64,000 nt of DNA, from positions 1 through 64,000 of the forward strand of contig PGYB01000019.1 of the NCBI GenBank assembly GCA_002839445.1. The letters run 5' to 3'. This DNA is from Candidatus Riflebacteria bacterium HGW-Riflebacteria-1 (GTDB taxonomy: Bacteria; Muiribacteriota; Ozemobacteria; Ozemobacterales; Ozemobacteraceae). The notes beneath the pieces are model-generated. The model saw only the letters and a program-made list of their open reading frames with translations, did not search any database and was not told where the DNA came from. A program made the translations under genes and the position numbers. Of the stretch, positions 48,546 to 56,581 are shown in pieces (the first letter of the stretch is position 1; each line of letters starts with the position of its first letter).

Positions 48546-49544
48546 ATGCCGCAACTACGAAAAGATCCGGTCTTGAAACAGTGGGTGATCATATCACCCG
48601 AGCGCGGCAAGCGCCCTTCTGATTTCAAGCGCCAGCAGATTATCGAAGAAGATCACAGCAAATGCCCATTCTGCGAAGGCAATGAGCAGATGACCCCGCC
48701 AGAAACTCTTGCATTCAGAACAGCCGGCACCCAGCCCAACCACAAGGGTTGGTGGGTTCGTGTTGTTCCTGACAGCTCGCCGATTTTAAAACCCGATGGC
48801 GACTCAGGTCGCGAAGGTATCGGCATGTTTGACGCGATGAACTCGATCGGCATTCACGAAATGGTAATTGAGTCGCCACATCACCAGAACAACATCTGCA
48901 ACTCGACCTTTGAACAGGTCCGAGAAATCATCTGGGCCTACAAACAGCGTCTCCTCGAAATAAAAAAGAACCCTCGCTACAAGCATTTCATGATTGTTAA
49001 AAACAGCGGCTTCGGCGCCTCAAGCATGTCTCATTCTCACTCACATATTGTCGCTACCCCGATTATACCAAAACGCATAGAAGAGGAAATCGAAGGCGCG
49101 CGCGAATATTACCATTACCACGATCGCTGCCTGTTCTGCGATATCGTCAAGCAGGAATCAAAAGATGGCACGCGAGTTGTGCATGAAAGTGACGATTTTA
49201 TAGTCTTCTGCCCTTTTGCCTCACGCTTTCCGTTCGAGATGGAAATCACGCCCAAGTTTCACATGCCGTTTTTTGAAATGATTGAAAACGAACAGGTGTT
49301 CGGTTTTGCCACCGCTATACAGACTGCTTTGCGCAAAATGGAAGCCCTGCTGCCCGGCCAGCCATATAATTTTGTGCTGCACACATCACCCTGCTCAGAT
49401 TCTTATCGCGACTTCTACCACTGGCATATCGAGCTTATACCAAAACTCACCAAAATAGCCGGTTTTGAATGGGGTTCCGGGTTTTATATCAACCCCACCC
49501 CGCCAGAAGACGCTGCTGAACTGCTACGCGAAGCCAAGGTATAA
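48546..49544 (+). CDS. GalT-like nucleotidyltransferase of the HIT superfamily (copy 2)
   Basis: This 332-residue protein is a paralogue of the preceding gene, sharing MPQLRKDPVxKxWVII, CPFCxGNE, CxFCDI and KIAGFEWGSGFYINP. Active-site YHWHIELIPKL is retained. Where copy 1 has DHPHSQLIATP this copy has SHSHSHIVATP, so metal or substrate contacts may differ. Tandem, co-transcribed, divergent paralogues suggest two related substrates or a heteromeric enzyme. Family membership is firm, but function is inferred. Confidence 0.86.
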   Translation: MPQLRKDPVLKQWVIISPERGKRPSDFKRQQIIEEDHSKCPFCEGNEQMTPPETLAFRTAGTQPNHKGWWVRVVPDSSPILKPDGDSGREGIGMFDAMNSIGIHEMVIESPHHQNNICNSTFEQVREIIWAYKQRLLEIKKNPRYKHFMIVKNSGFGASSMSHSHSHIVATPIIPKRIEEEIEGAREYYHYHDRCLFCDIVKQESKDGTRVVHESDDFIVFCPFASRFPFEMEITPKFHMPFFEMIENEQVFGFATAIQTALRKMEALLPGQPYNFVLHTSPCSDSYRDFYHWHIELIPKLTKIAGFEWGSGFYINPTPPEDAAELLREAKV

Positions 49545-49589
49545 CGCGGGCGCGAAATTTCTTCTCTGTTGGTGTTACAAAAAAAATGT

Positions 49590-49618
49590 TTGACTCACAA
49601 ACTGAGTCATGCTATACT
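49590..49618 (+). promoter_or_regulatory. Promoter of tRNA-Ala with overlapping palindrome
   Basis: TTGACT (49590-49595) and TATACT (49613-49618) are 17 bases apart, the same pair used before ffh. The -35 box is embedded in the inverted repeat TGACTCA-CAAAC-TGAGTCA (49591-49609), which could be a regulator binding site or a coincidence. The tRNA starts 15 bases after the -10 box. Confidence 0.7.
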
Positions 49619-49632
49619 TTATCTTACCAAAT

Positions 49633-49705
49633 GGGGCTGTGGCGCAGTTGGGAGCGCGTTTGAATGGCATTCAAAAGGTCGTCGGTTCGATCCCGATCAG
49701 CTCCA
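49633..49705 (+). tRNA. tRNA-Ala (anticodon GGC)
   Basis: The cloverleaf is complete. Acceptor arm GGGGCTG pairs with CAGCTCC, including the G3-U70 wobble pair that marks alanine tRNAs. D-arm stem GCGC/GCGC follows, then anticodon stem TTTGA/TCAAA with loop ATGGCAT and anticodon GGC, and T-arm GTCGG-TTCGATC-CCGAT. The discriminator is A (49705). CCA is not encoded (the next bases are CCGG), so it must be added afterwards. Confidence 0.92.
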
Positions 49706-49712
49706 CCGGTAA

Positions 49713-49756
49713 GAAACCCGGGTTTTGCAATGCAAAACCCGGGTTTCTGTTTTCTA
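49713..49756 (+). terminator. Terminator after tRNA-Ala: long near-perfect palindrome
   Basis: Arms of 17 bases, GAAACCCGGGTTTTGCA (49713-49729) and its reverse complement (49731-49747), meet at one base and are followed by TGTTTTCT. This is a very stable hairpin that would end the tRNA transcript. Confidence 0.75.
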
Positions 49757-49767
49757 CAAAAAGTTAG

Positions 49768-50382
49768 TTATCTGGTCAGTTCAAGCGCAGATCCGCCAGA
49801 AGCAAGCAGGTTGCCCAGCTTATTCTGATATGGGTAGTCATCTATCTGCATGTGCTGTAAAAAAGTTGTTGCCGCGGAAGCGTGAACGCTTTCACCCGGC
49901 TTGATATCACTGCCGTCATAATCTTTCCAGCTGAGGACCACACCCGAGTCGGTGACTTCAAAACTTGGATTAGAAGCGACATTTTCGCGGATCTGCCAGT
50001 AATTGGCGTGATCAGTGCCCCATTGGTAAGCAGGAACTGTTGGGTCACGCACCTGGTCAGACCTTAGATAACCGCGAGCAGTGAGCTGAATAATAGCGCT
50101 GGCGATCGCAGCTTTCTTATCATCAGGAGACGCGGAAGCATCTGGCAAAAGAATCGGTGCGCTGCCAAAAGCAGTGTCCGTAGCCAGCTCGCCAGCCAGA
50201 GAGGCAAGATCAAGCGCCTCACGGATCTGACTCAGTTCAACGTCAAGACTGCTTTCGATCGACCGCCGCGTTATCATTTCTTCGCCCGGAAGTACCTGCA
50301 TGACAATAATGCTGCCGACAATAATGACCACCAGCAGCATCAACATCATAGCACCACGCCGCCCAGCCGATAATTTTTTCAT
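49768..50382 (-). CDS. Pilin-like or membrane-anchored exported protein
   Basis: The start at ATG 50382 has GGAG six bases upstream and gives 204 residues. A basic start (MKKLSAGRRG) precedes one hydrophobic segment (AMMLMLLVVIIVGSIIVMQV), which resembles pilin-like N-termini, but no Glu5-type signal is clear. The soluble part carries no motif I recognise. It stands alone between the tRNA terminator and a gene gap. A pseudopilin or minor-pilin-like role is a guess based on the N-terminus. Confidence 0.5.
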   Translation of the reverse strand: MKKLSAGRRGAMMLMLLVVIIVGSIIVMQVLPGEEMITRRSIESSLDVELSQIREALDLASLAGELATDTAFGSAPILLPDASASPDDKKAAIASAIIQLTARGYLRSDQVRDPTVPAYQWGTDHANYWQIRENVASNPSFEVTDSGVVLSWKDYDGSDIKPGESVHASAATTFLQHMQIDDYPYQNKLGNLLASGGSALELTR

Positions 50383-50744
50383 GGGTAACTCCAACAGTCA
50401 GTTTGCTTTGCCAACAAAAACCAGCCTCAAATTAAACTGTAACCTAAATTTTACTACTCTTAATATATTATAGCATCAAAGCTATGCAAACAGTAATTAT
50501 TAAGACCATGCAACGGCGCAGAGTATGTAACAAGGCCAATTGTCAGGTTTTTCCGCTAACACCGGCTGTTCAGGCAATAAAAACACTGTTGCGTGTTGAG
50601 TCGATAAAGCTCAAAACGGCGCACGATCTGCTGGCAAAAAGCGTCTGGCGGTGATATCCTCACTACAACAATCAGGCTGCAGCAGAACATAATTCTGTGC
50701 TACAATCTTGGCTGAGATGCAATTTGAGAAAGGAAGCTTTGAGA
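50383..50744. other. 362-base gap between divergent genes
   Basis: No gene is supported here. It holds a ribosome binding site at the left edge for the 49768-50382 gene, a short palindrome ATAGCATCAAAGCTAT (50471-50486), a small TTGAG/CTCAA pairing near 50600 and the extended -10 promoter at 50698-50706 for the acyltransferase gene. Nothing else stood out. Confidence 0.5.
50698..50706 (+). promoter_or_regulatory. Extended -10 promoter of the MetX-like gene
   Basis: TGCTACAAT is an extended -10 element (TACAAT at 50701-50706) about 40 bases upstream of ATG 50745. The -35 region has no good match. Confidence 0.4.
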
Positions 50745-51860
50745 ATGTTAACCGAAAAGCGCAGTTTCGCCGCCGGCGATTATTGCTTTAAAAACTCGGG
50801 CAGAACCATTCCGATAACCTTTGGATACGAAACTTACGGCAAGCTCAATGACAACGCTGACAACGCCGTTCTCGTCTGCCAGTATTTCACCGGAACCAGC
50901 CACGCCGCCGGCAAATACGCCGAAACCGATCTGCTTCCCGGCTGGTGGGATGCGTTGATCGGTCCCGGCAAGGTCATAGACACCGACAAATACTATGTAA
51001 TCTGCTCAGACGCTATCAGCAACATCAATTTTAACAGTCCAACTGTCATCACTACCGGCCCCGGCAGCATAGACCCGACCACCGGCAAGCCTTATGGCAT
51101 GAATTTTCCGATTTTTACGCTCGATGATGTAGTAATACTGCAGAAACGCCTGATCGAATCTCTGGGGATCGCGAAACTGCGCTTTGTGATCGGACCGTCT
51201 ATGGGCGGGCTGCAGGCTTACCTCTGGGCCAAACTTTTTCCTGAGGCTGTCGAAAAGATAATCTCAGTAGTAGCGACTCCGATGATGCGACCGTCATGCA
51301 TTATGGTGCCAAATCAGCTTGGAATCGAAGCAATAATGCTCGACCCCAAATGGCAAAATGGCAACTACTACGGCGATGATGCGCCATACAAGGGGCTTCT
51401 GCTGGCTTTTAAAATGCTTCTGACCGCTACCAGAACTGATCACTGGTCTTACAGCAATTTCAAGCGCACTTTTCTCGATCCGACGTTTATTACCTGCGCA
51501 AACCCTTACCAGAGCTTTTCAGGGCGCTTTCTCGTTGAAGGCGAAGTCGAAAAGTCGGTAATAACCCGCATGCAGTTTTTCGACCCGAACGCCTATATTT
51601 ACATCGCCAAGGCCAACACCCTTTTCGATCTTTGTGAACCTGGTGAGACGCTCAAAGATGCACTGGCAAAGATTAAAACACCAGTTCGCATGATCATCGA
51701 CGATTCAGACCTGATGTTTACCAGAGAACAGTCAGAAGAGGCCCGACCATTATTCAGCGACTGCGACATAAGTTATTACAACAGTCGCAACGGTCATCTC
51801 TCATGCCTTTTCGAAACGGATTACCTCAAAGAACCTCTTAACAGGTATATCAGCCAGTAA
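50745..51860 (+). CDS. MetX-like alpha/beta-hydrolase acyltransferase
   Basis: This 371-residue protein belongs to the homoserine O-acetyltransferase-like alpha/beta-hydrolase group. The nucleophile elbow is GPSMGG with Ser152. Candidate triad partners are the Asp of IIDDSDLMF and the His of NGHLSCLFE near the C-terminus. The segment TTGPGSIDPTTGKPYGMNFP is a MetX-group signature. I cannot confirm homoserine as substrate, and a role in hydrolysis or another acyl transfer is possible. ATG 50745 is supported by AGGAAG upstream. It is followed after 15 bases by a CoA-transferase gene on the same strand. Confidence 0.78.
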   Translation: MLTEKRSFAAGDYCFKNSGRTIPITFGYETYGKLNDNADNAVLVCQYFTGTSHAAGKYAETDLLPGWWDALIGPGKVIDTDKYYVICSDAISNINFNSPTVITTGPGSIDPTTGKPYGMNFPIFTLDDVVILQKRLIESLGIAKLRFVIGPSMGGLQAYLWAKLFPEAVEKIISVVATPMMRPSCIMVPNQLGIEAIMLDPKWQNGNYYGDDAPYKGLLLAFKMLLTATRTDHWSYSNFKRTFLDPTFITCANPYQSFSGRFLVEGEVEKSVITRMQFFDPNAYIYIAKANTLFDLCEPGETLKDALAKIKTPVRMIIDDSDLMFTREQSEEARPLFSDCDISYYNSRNGHLSCLFETDYLKEPLNRYISQ

Positions 51861-51875
51861 AAACAAGGAGCCCGC

Positions 51876-53447
51876 ATGAAATCGAAACTAATCAGCGCTG
51901 AACAGGCAGTATCACTGATAAAAAGTAACGACAAAGTTGTTGTCGGTGGTTTTGTCGGCAGCGGGCATCCCGAGGCTCTTACTTCTGCTATCGAGCAGCG
52001 CTTTCTGAAAGAGGGACAACCCCGCAATCTTGAACTGTATTTCGTTGCCGGTCAGGGAGATGCCAAAGATCGCGGCATCAACCATTTCGGGCACGAAGGC
52101 CTGGTTAAACGCGCAGTCGGCGGTCACTGGGGCCTCGCTCCCAAACTCGGCAAACTTGCGCTCGACAACAAAATTGAAGCCTATAATCTGCCACAGGGCG
52201 TTATTTCGCATATGTTTCGCGACATCGCAGCCGGAAAGCCCGGCACAATAACACATGTTGGCCTGCAGACCTACGTTGATCCACGACTGGACGGCGGAAA
52301 GGTTAACAGCCGAACGACCGAAAATATTGTCGAAATTATCAACCTCGACAATCGCGACTATCTCCGTTACAAGCACTTTGGCATCGACGTTTGTCTTGTT
52401 CGAGGCACCACCGCCGACGAATTTGGCAACATCAGCATGGAACAGGAAGTCGCTCCGCTCGACGCCCTCTCACAGGCCATGGCAACCAAACAGCGCGGAG
52501 GCATCGTAATCTGCCAGGTCATGCGCCTTGCCAGAGGTGGCGGCATAAACCAGCTCTTTGTTCAGATACCCGGCATACTCGTCGACTATGTTGTGCTTGT
52601 CGACATGGTTAAGGAGCCACAACTGCACATGCAGACGTTTCTTGAACAGTATAACCCCTATTATTCCGGGCAGGTTCAGTTCCCCGAAGATTCACTGTTC
52701 AAGCCTATGGAAATGAGTATTCGCAAAATTATTGCCAGGCGCAGCACGCTCGAGCTGCTGCCGCTTGGCAATTGTACGGTCAACCTCGGCATCGGCATGC
52801 CAGAAGGCGTAGCCAATGTCGCCCGCGAAGAAAATGTGCGCGACAAAATGACCCTGACCGTTGAATCCGGGCCAATTGGCGGACTGCCCGCCTCTGGCCT
52901 GTCATTCGGCGCTTCTTACAGCCCATCATGTGTGCTGCCGCAACCTTCGCAGTTCGATTTTTACGATGGCGGCGGCCTCGACATAGCTTTTCTCGGCGCC
53001 GGCGAAGTCGATGTCGAGGGCAACGTCAACGTCAGCAGGTTTGGCCCCAAGTTTGCCGGGTGTGGCGGCTTTATCAACATAACGCAGAACGCGCGACAAG
53101 TCGTATTCTGCACGACTTTTACCGCCGACGGACTTAAGATCGGAACACATGACAGCAGACTGCAGATTTTGCAGGAAGGCAAAACTGCCAAATTTGTCGA
53201 AAAAGTTGAGCAAGTTACTTTCAGCGGAAAATATGCCCTTGAAAAAGGCACCATTGTTACATATGTTACTGAAAGAGGTGTTTTTCAACTAGGCAAAGAA
53301 GGCCTTACGCTGATCGAAATTGCCCCCGGAGTCGATCTGCAACAGGACATACTCGACAGAATGCAATTCAAACCACGAGTTGCCGCCTCGCTGAAGCTGA
53401 TGAATCCTGCAATTTTTTCTGAAGGAAAAATGAACGTCAACGGTTGA
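51876..53447 (+). CDS. Acetate/propionate CoA-transferase (fused alpha-beta type)
   Basis: This 523-residue enzyme has both halves of a family I CoA-transferase in one chain. The N-terminal half has VVVGGFVGSGHPEAL. The C-terminal half has the catalytic-Glu region TVESGPIGGLPASG, with Glu330, near the position of the nucleophile in propionate CoA-transferase. It swaps CoA between short-chain acyl-CoAs and acids at no ATP cost, fitting fermentative metabolism. Substrate range (acetate, propionate, lactate, butyrate) is unresolved. SD AAGGAG precedes ATG 51876. Confidence 0.9.
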   Translation: MKSKLISAEQAVSLIKSNDKVVVGGFVGSGHPEALTSAIEQRFLKEGQPRNLELYFVAGQGDAKDRGINHFGHEGLVKRAVGGHWGLAPKLGKLALDNKIEAYNLPQGVISHMFRDIAAGKPGTITHVGLQTYVDPRLDGGKVNSRTTENIVEIINLDNRDYLRYKHFGIDVCLVRGTTADEFGNISMEQEVAPLDALSQAMATKQRGGIVICQVMRLARGGGINQLFVQIPGILVDYVVLVDMVKEPQLHMQTFLEQYNPYYSGQVQFPEDSLFKPMEMSIRKIIARRSTLELLPLGNCTVNLGIGMPEGVANVAREENVRDKMTLTVESGPIGGLPASGLSFGASYSPSCVLPQPSQFDFYDGGGLDIAFLGAGEVDVEGNVNVSRFGPKFAGCGGFINITQNARQVVFCTTFTADGLKIGTHDSRLQILQEGKTAKFVEKVEQVTFSGKYALEKGTIVTYVTERGVFQLGKEGLTLIEIAPGVDLQQDILDRMQFKPRVAASLKLMNPAIFSEGKMNVNG

Positions 53448-53486
53448 GCCAAAAACAATCAGAACAAGGCGAAAGGATCAAGAAAC

Positions 53487-53969
53487 ATGAAAGTTGTTGA
53501 AAACAACTATGTTCTCGCCTTAAGCAAAGAGCATAAGCTCATTCTCGAAACTCTCGGAGAACTCGATTCGATCTTGAAACTGTCAGCCTCAGACGAGATG
53601 ATCTCACAGTTGAAGAACATTATAGAGCCATTCCTGGCGAAACTCATCAGACATCAGGAATTTGAGGAAGAAGTGATCTTCAAGTCTGCGCTCGAAGCGA
53701 TGCCCTCCGAGCGAATTATCTCCATCGTGTTGCGGCTACAGAAGGATCATGGAGTCTTTCTCACCAGCATTGAGGCGATTTTATCAAACATTCTATATCT
53801 GACTGAAAGCGACAATCTAAGGCAATCCGTTAAAATGGGCCTCAGTCATATTTTGAATCTTATCAAAAAGCATTCAATTATCGAAGTTAAAGAACTTTTC
53901 CCGCTAATTACCAGCAATTCCCGCTGTCGACAGCTGATTGAGCAATACGCAAAAAGACACACAAACTGA
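53487..53969 (+). CDS. Hemerythrin-like (HHE) protein
   Basis: This 160-residue, all-helical protein matches the HHE cation-binding layout: His16 (KEHKLI), His56 with Glu60 (RHQEFE), His88 (KDHGVF) and His129 with Glu133 (KHSIIEVKE). This would make a di-iron four-helix bundle that binds oxygen, nitric oxide or metal. One usual His ligand of the family is not obvious. It lies between the CoA-transferase and a secreted protein on the same strand, and in an anaerobe a role in oxygen or NO protection is a reasonable inference. Confidence 0.82.
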   Translation: MKVVENNYVLALSKEHKLILETLGELDSILKLSASDEMISQLKNIIEPFLAKLIRHQEFEEEVIFKSALEAMPSERIISIVLRLQKDHGVFLTSIEAILSNILYLTESDNLRQSVKMGLSHILNLIKKHSIIEVKELFPLITSNSRCRQLIEQYAKRHTN

Positions 53970-53986
53970 AAATATGGAGGACTCTG

Positions 53987-55000
53987 ATGCGACGAGCTAT
54001 CTATGCCCTGATGATTGCCTTAACAATATGTTCTGTTTTTCCGGTAATGGGTGGCGAAAACAGTTACCTGCAATGCCTGGTTATCGGCCAGGAAGCAGAT
54101 CCGGCCAAGGCGAGAACGCTGTTGCGCGATGCCCTCAATTCATGGCATCGCGGCATGCGCAGCGAAGCTGTCGAACTGTATGAACGCGCGATAATTGCCG
54201 ATCACAGCGTATTGCGCCACGAAGACCATGGAATGGCCATGGCTCTGCTCGAAAAGTACCGAGCCAGCGATGCACCGCAAACGGTTGCCGCACTCTGCCG
54301 CCGAGGCTTTTTCGAAAATATTTTGATTGGTAACCTTGAAGAATCGGTTGTTTTTTATGAAAAGGCTGCCAACGCCGCAAAAAAACCTGAAGATGCACAG
54401 CTGGCAAGCGATGAAGCAGCTCGACTGCGAGATCAGCTCAATTACATCCGCGAATGGCAGCAGAGCGTGGTCAGAGAAAGCCGCATACTGCGCGAGCGCG
54501 ACCGCCAGCAATATATTCAGCGCACCGCGCTGGAAGAACTGCAAAACCAGGTCACCGATAATTCAGACGCCGTCGCAGAGATTCAGGAACGCATCGCTTT
54601 TCTGCAGAAACAGGAAAAAGAAGCCATGGAAAACATGTATTCATCAATGCGCAGCGCTGGTCGCTACCGAAGGCGTTATTATTACCCCGGTTCAGTTCAG
54701 ACAGGGGCCCCCGACCCGACGGCCAACATGTTGCCCGAAGGCAGCTCAGGCAGCGACAGTTCGATACAAATGGGTCAGGGCACCAACCCATATGCCGGAC
54801 AGGCTGTTGAAGGAGCTACCGGCGACGTTGCCCTGAATCGTTTTTATGTTTACCGCAATCGGGCGCGACGCGAAGGAGACCAGCTGGACCAGATACGTGC
54901 CGAAATTGTCGGTCTGCAACGCCGCGCCGCCGAACTTACGAAAGCCGGCAGGGAATTGCGCGAAAAAGCCAACCCCTCGCCGGTCCGCTCAACCCCATGA
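53987..55000 (+). CDS. Exported TPR/coiled-coil protein of unknown function
   Basis: This 337-residue protein has a signal peptide (about residues 1-22, IYALMIALTICSVFPVMGG). Residues about 40-150 look like helical TPR-type repeats (RTLLRDALNSWHRGMRSEAV, EESVVFYEKAANAAKKPEDA). Residues about 160-215 are a strongly charged coiled coil. A Tyr- and Arg-rich patch (YRRRYYYPG) follows, then a Gly/Ser/Pro-rich linker, and a second helical region at about 295-330. It has no named family. Its start is 17 bases after the hemerythrin-like gene's stop, so they are likely one operon. Confidence 0.6.
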   Translation: MRRAIYALMIALTICSVFPVMGGENSYLQCLVIGQEADPAKARTLLRDALNSWHRGMRSEAVELYERAIIADHSVLRHEDHGMAMALLEKYRASDAPQTVAALCRRGFFENILIGNLEESVVFYEKAANAAKKPEDAQLASDEAARLRDQLNYIREWQQSVVRESRILRERDRQQYIQRTALEELQNQVTDNSDAVAEIQERIAFLQKQEKEAMENMYSSMRSAGRYRRRYYYPGSVQTGAPDPTANMLPEGSSGSDSSIQMGQGTNPYAGQAVEGATGDVALNRFYVYRNRARREGDQLDQIRAEIVGLQRRAAELTKAGRELREKANPSPVRSTP

Positions 55001-55022
55001 CCGTGAGCAACGCGATGAGCAA

Positions 55023-56453
55023 CTAATCAAGATCGGGATTTATCCCTACTTCTGGCTGGTTTTCTTTAAGATATTCAGCCGGGCTGCCGGGCAGAGCGAA
55101 GTTAAGAATTATAGCAACCAGACCGCCGGCAATGATGCCTGAACTCAAAATGCCATGCAGCCAGACCGGCATCGCCTTAACCAGGCCGGGTTCAAAGCTC
55201 ACTCCAAGACCTGTTGCCAGAGATACGGCGAGAATCAATGTACCGCGGCGGTCAATGACCTGCGAAGCAATTATTCTGATTCCTGAAGATGCTACCGTGC
55301 CGAACATCAGAAAGGTTGCACCACCGAGTACCGCCGCCGGCATCAAAGCCGCAACGGCCGCCACATAAGGAATCAAACCGAGAATTGTGAGAATTGCTGC
55401 GACAAAATAGCCGACATAGCGGCTGGCTACGCCGGTAAGCTGAATAATGCCGTTGTTCTGACTGAAAGTGGTATTCGGAAAAGTGTTAAACATGGCAGCC
55501 AGAAGCGAATTAAAGCCATCGCCAAGAACTCCGCCCGAAACGCGCTCGAGATAGAGATCTCCTTCGATCGGTTCACCAGAAACCAGTGAGGTCGCGGTAA
55601 TATCTCCAATTGTCTCAACCATGGTAACCAGATATAACAGCGAAATGCCGAGAAACACCGAAAAATCAAATTCAAATCCGTATTTAAAAGGCACAGGCAG
55701 AGCAACCATGCTGGTTTGCGCCAGAGAAGAAAAATCAACTTTTCCAAGAAACATGGCAACAACATACCCGGTCAGCAGACCGACAAAGATTGAACTCATG
55801 CGCACCCAGCGGTTATGAAAGCTGTTGAGCACCAGAATGGTTAAGATAACGAGGCCGGCCAGCATGAGATTCTGCTGCACAACCGCAGCAGCGACTTTGC
55901 CGCTTAAAAAACCTTCAAGAACCGGCTGCCCGCCAGCACAGCTTTTCATCGCAGAGGCGATGAGCGTCATTCCGATTAAAGTGACAACAATACCGCTCAC
56001 CAGCGGCGTAATCAGCAGGCGCAAAGGCTTGATAAATCGACTGCAGACAATCTCGATGAACGAACCAACAAAACACAGGCCGAACATCAACGGCAAAGCC
56101 GATTCAGGGCTTCCGCCGGCAGAGATTCGCGACTGCCCAACCGCTATCAGCACGCCAATAAAGGCAAAACTGGTGCCCTGAATACTCAATAACCCAGAAC
56201 CTACCGGGCCAATGCGCCTTACCTGAATAAAAGTAGCTATTCCCGATACCAGCAGTGACATGCTGACAATATACCCGGTATCGGCAATGTTGATTCCAAG
56301 CACGCCGCAGACAATCAGAGCAGGCGTCATGATCGAAACCGCTATTGCCAGCAGATGTTGCAATGCTGCAAAAAGAGCCTCAACAAAAGGCGGGCGATCA
56401 CTCACACCATAAATCAAACCATTGCGCAAAGCCTCGGTCTTAGTGTTCTGCAA
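55023..56453 (-). CDS. Nucleobase permease (NCS2 family, xanthine/uracil type)
   Basis: This transporter moves a purine or uracil with a proton or sodium ion. I place the start at TTG 56453, which has GAGGT seven bases upstream, giving 476 residues; a longer frame to 56561 has no signal. There are about 14 hydrophobic helices, and the family signature NTFPNTTFSQNNG is present. The conserved Glu-containing segment is VTMVETIGDITATS. The usual substrate in this subfamily is xanthine, uric acid or uracil. It is convergent with the secreted TPR gene. A perfect TATAAT lies 33 bases upstream. Confidence 0.9.
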   Translation of the reverse strand: MQNTKTEALRNGLIYGVSDRPPFVEALFAALQHLLAIAVSIMTPALIVCGVLGINIADTGYIVSMSLLVSGIATFIQVRRIGPVGSGLLSIQGTSFAFIGVLIAVGQSRISAGGSPESALPLMFGLCFVGSFIEIVCSRFIKPLRLLITPLVSGIVVTLIGMTLIASAMKSCAGGQPVLEGFLSGKVAAAVVQQNLMLAGLVILTILVLNSFHNRWVRMSSIFVGLLTGYVVAMFLGKVDFSSLAQTSMVALPVPFKYGFEFDFSVFLGISLLYLVTMVETIGDITATSLVSGEPIEGDLYLERVSGGVLGDGFNSLLAAMFNTFPNTTFSQNNGIIQLTGVASRYVGYFVAAILTILGLIPYVAAVAALMPAAVLGGATFLMFGTVASSGIRIIASQVIDRRGTLILAVSLATGLGVSFEPGLVKAMPVWLHGILSSGIIAGGLVAIILNFALPGSPAEYLKENQPEVGINPDLD

Positions 56454-56484
56454 AGTATTTACCTCGTTTTTTTCTCTGCCACAG

Positions 56485-56490
56485 ATTATA
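56485..56490 (-). promoter_or_regulatory. -10 box of the permease gene
   Basis: A perfect TATAAT on the minus strand lies about 30 bases upstream of the chosen TTG start, with no clear -35 match. No purine riboswitch aptamer is visible in the short leader. Confidence 0.4.
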
Positions 56491-56525
56491 ACGCGATTTG
56501 CCTCTGGCAGCAGCAATATTTGCAG

Positions 56526-56559
56526 AAAAAAAGGCCGTGCCTCAATGCGAGGCACAGCC
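56526..56559 (-). terminator. Terminator after the 1359-residue protein gene
   Basis: Stem GGCTGTGCCTC/GAGGCACGGCC (56533-56543 and 56549-56559, one wobble) is followed on the minus strand by seven Ts (56526-56532). It separates the surface cluster from the permease. Confidence 0.85.
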
Positions 56560-56581
56560 AATTTTAGAAACGGCAGAACGC

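Noticed and set aside
49160..49190. Possible sigma-54 promoter TGGCACGCGAGTTGTG
   Set aside because: The -12 element should be TTGC but reads TTGT, and it lies inside a coding sequence.
56454..56500. Possible purine riboswitch before the nucleobase permease
   Set aside because: The leader is too short and lacks the expected aptamer elements.
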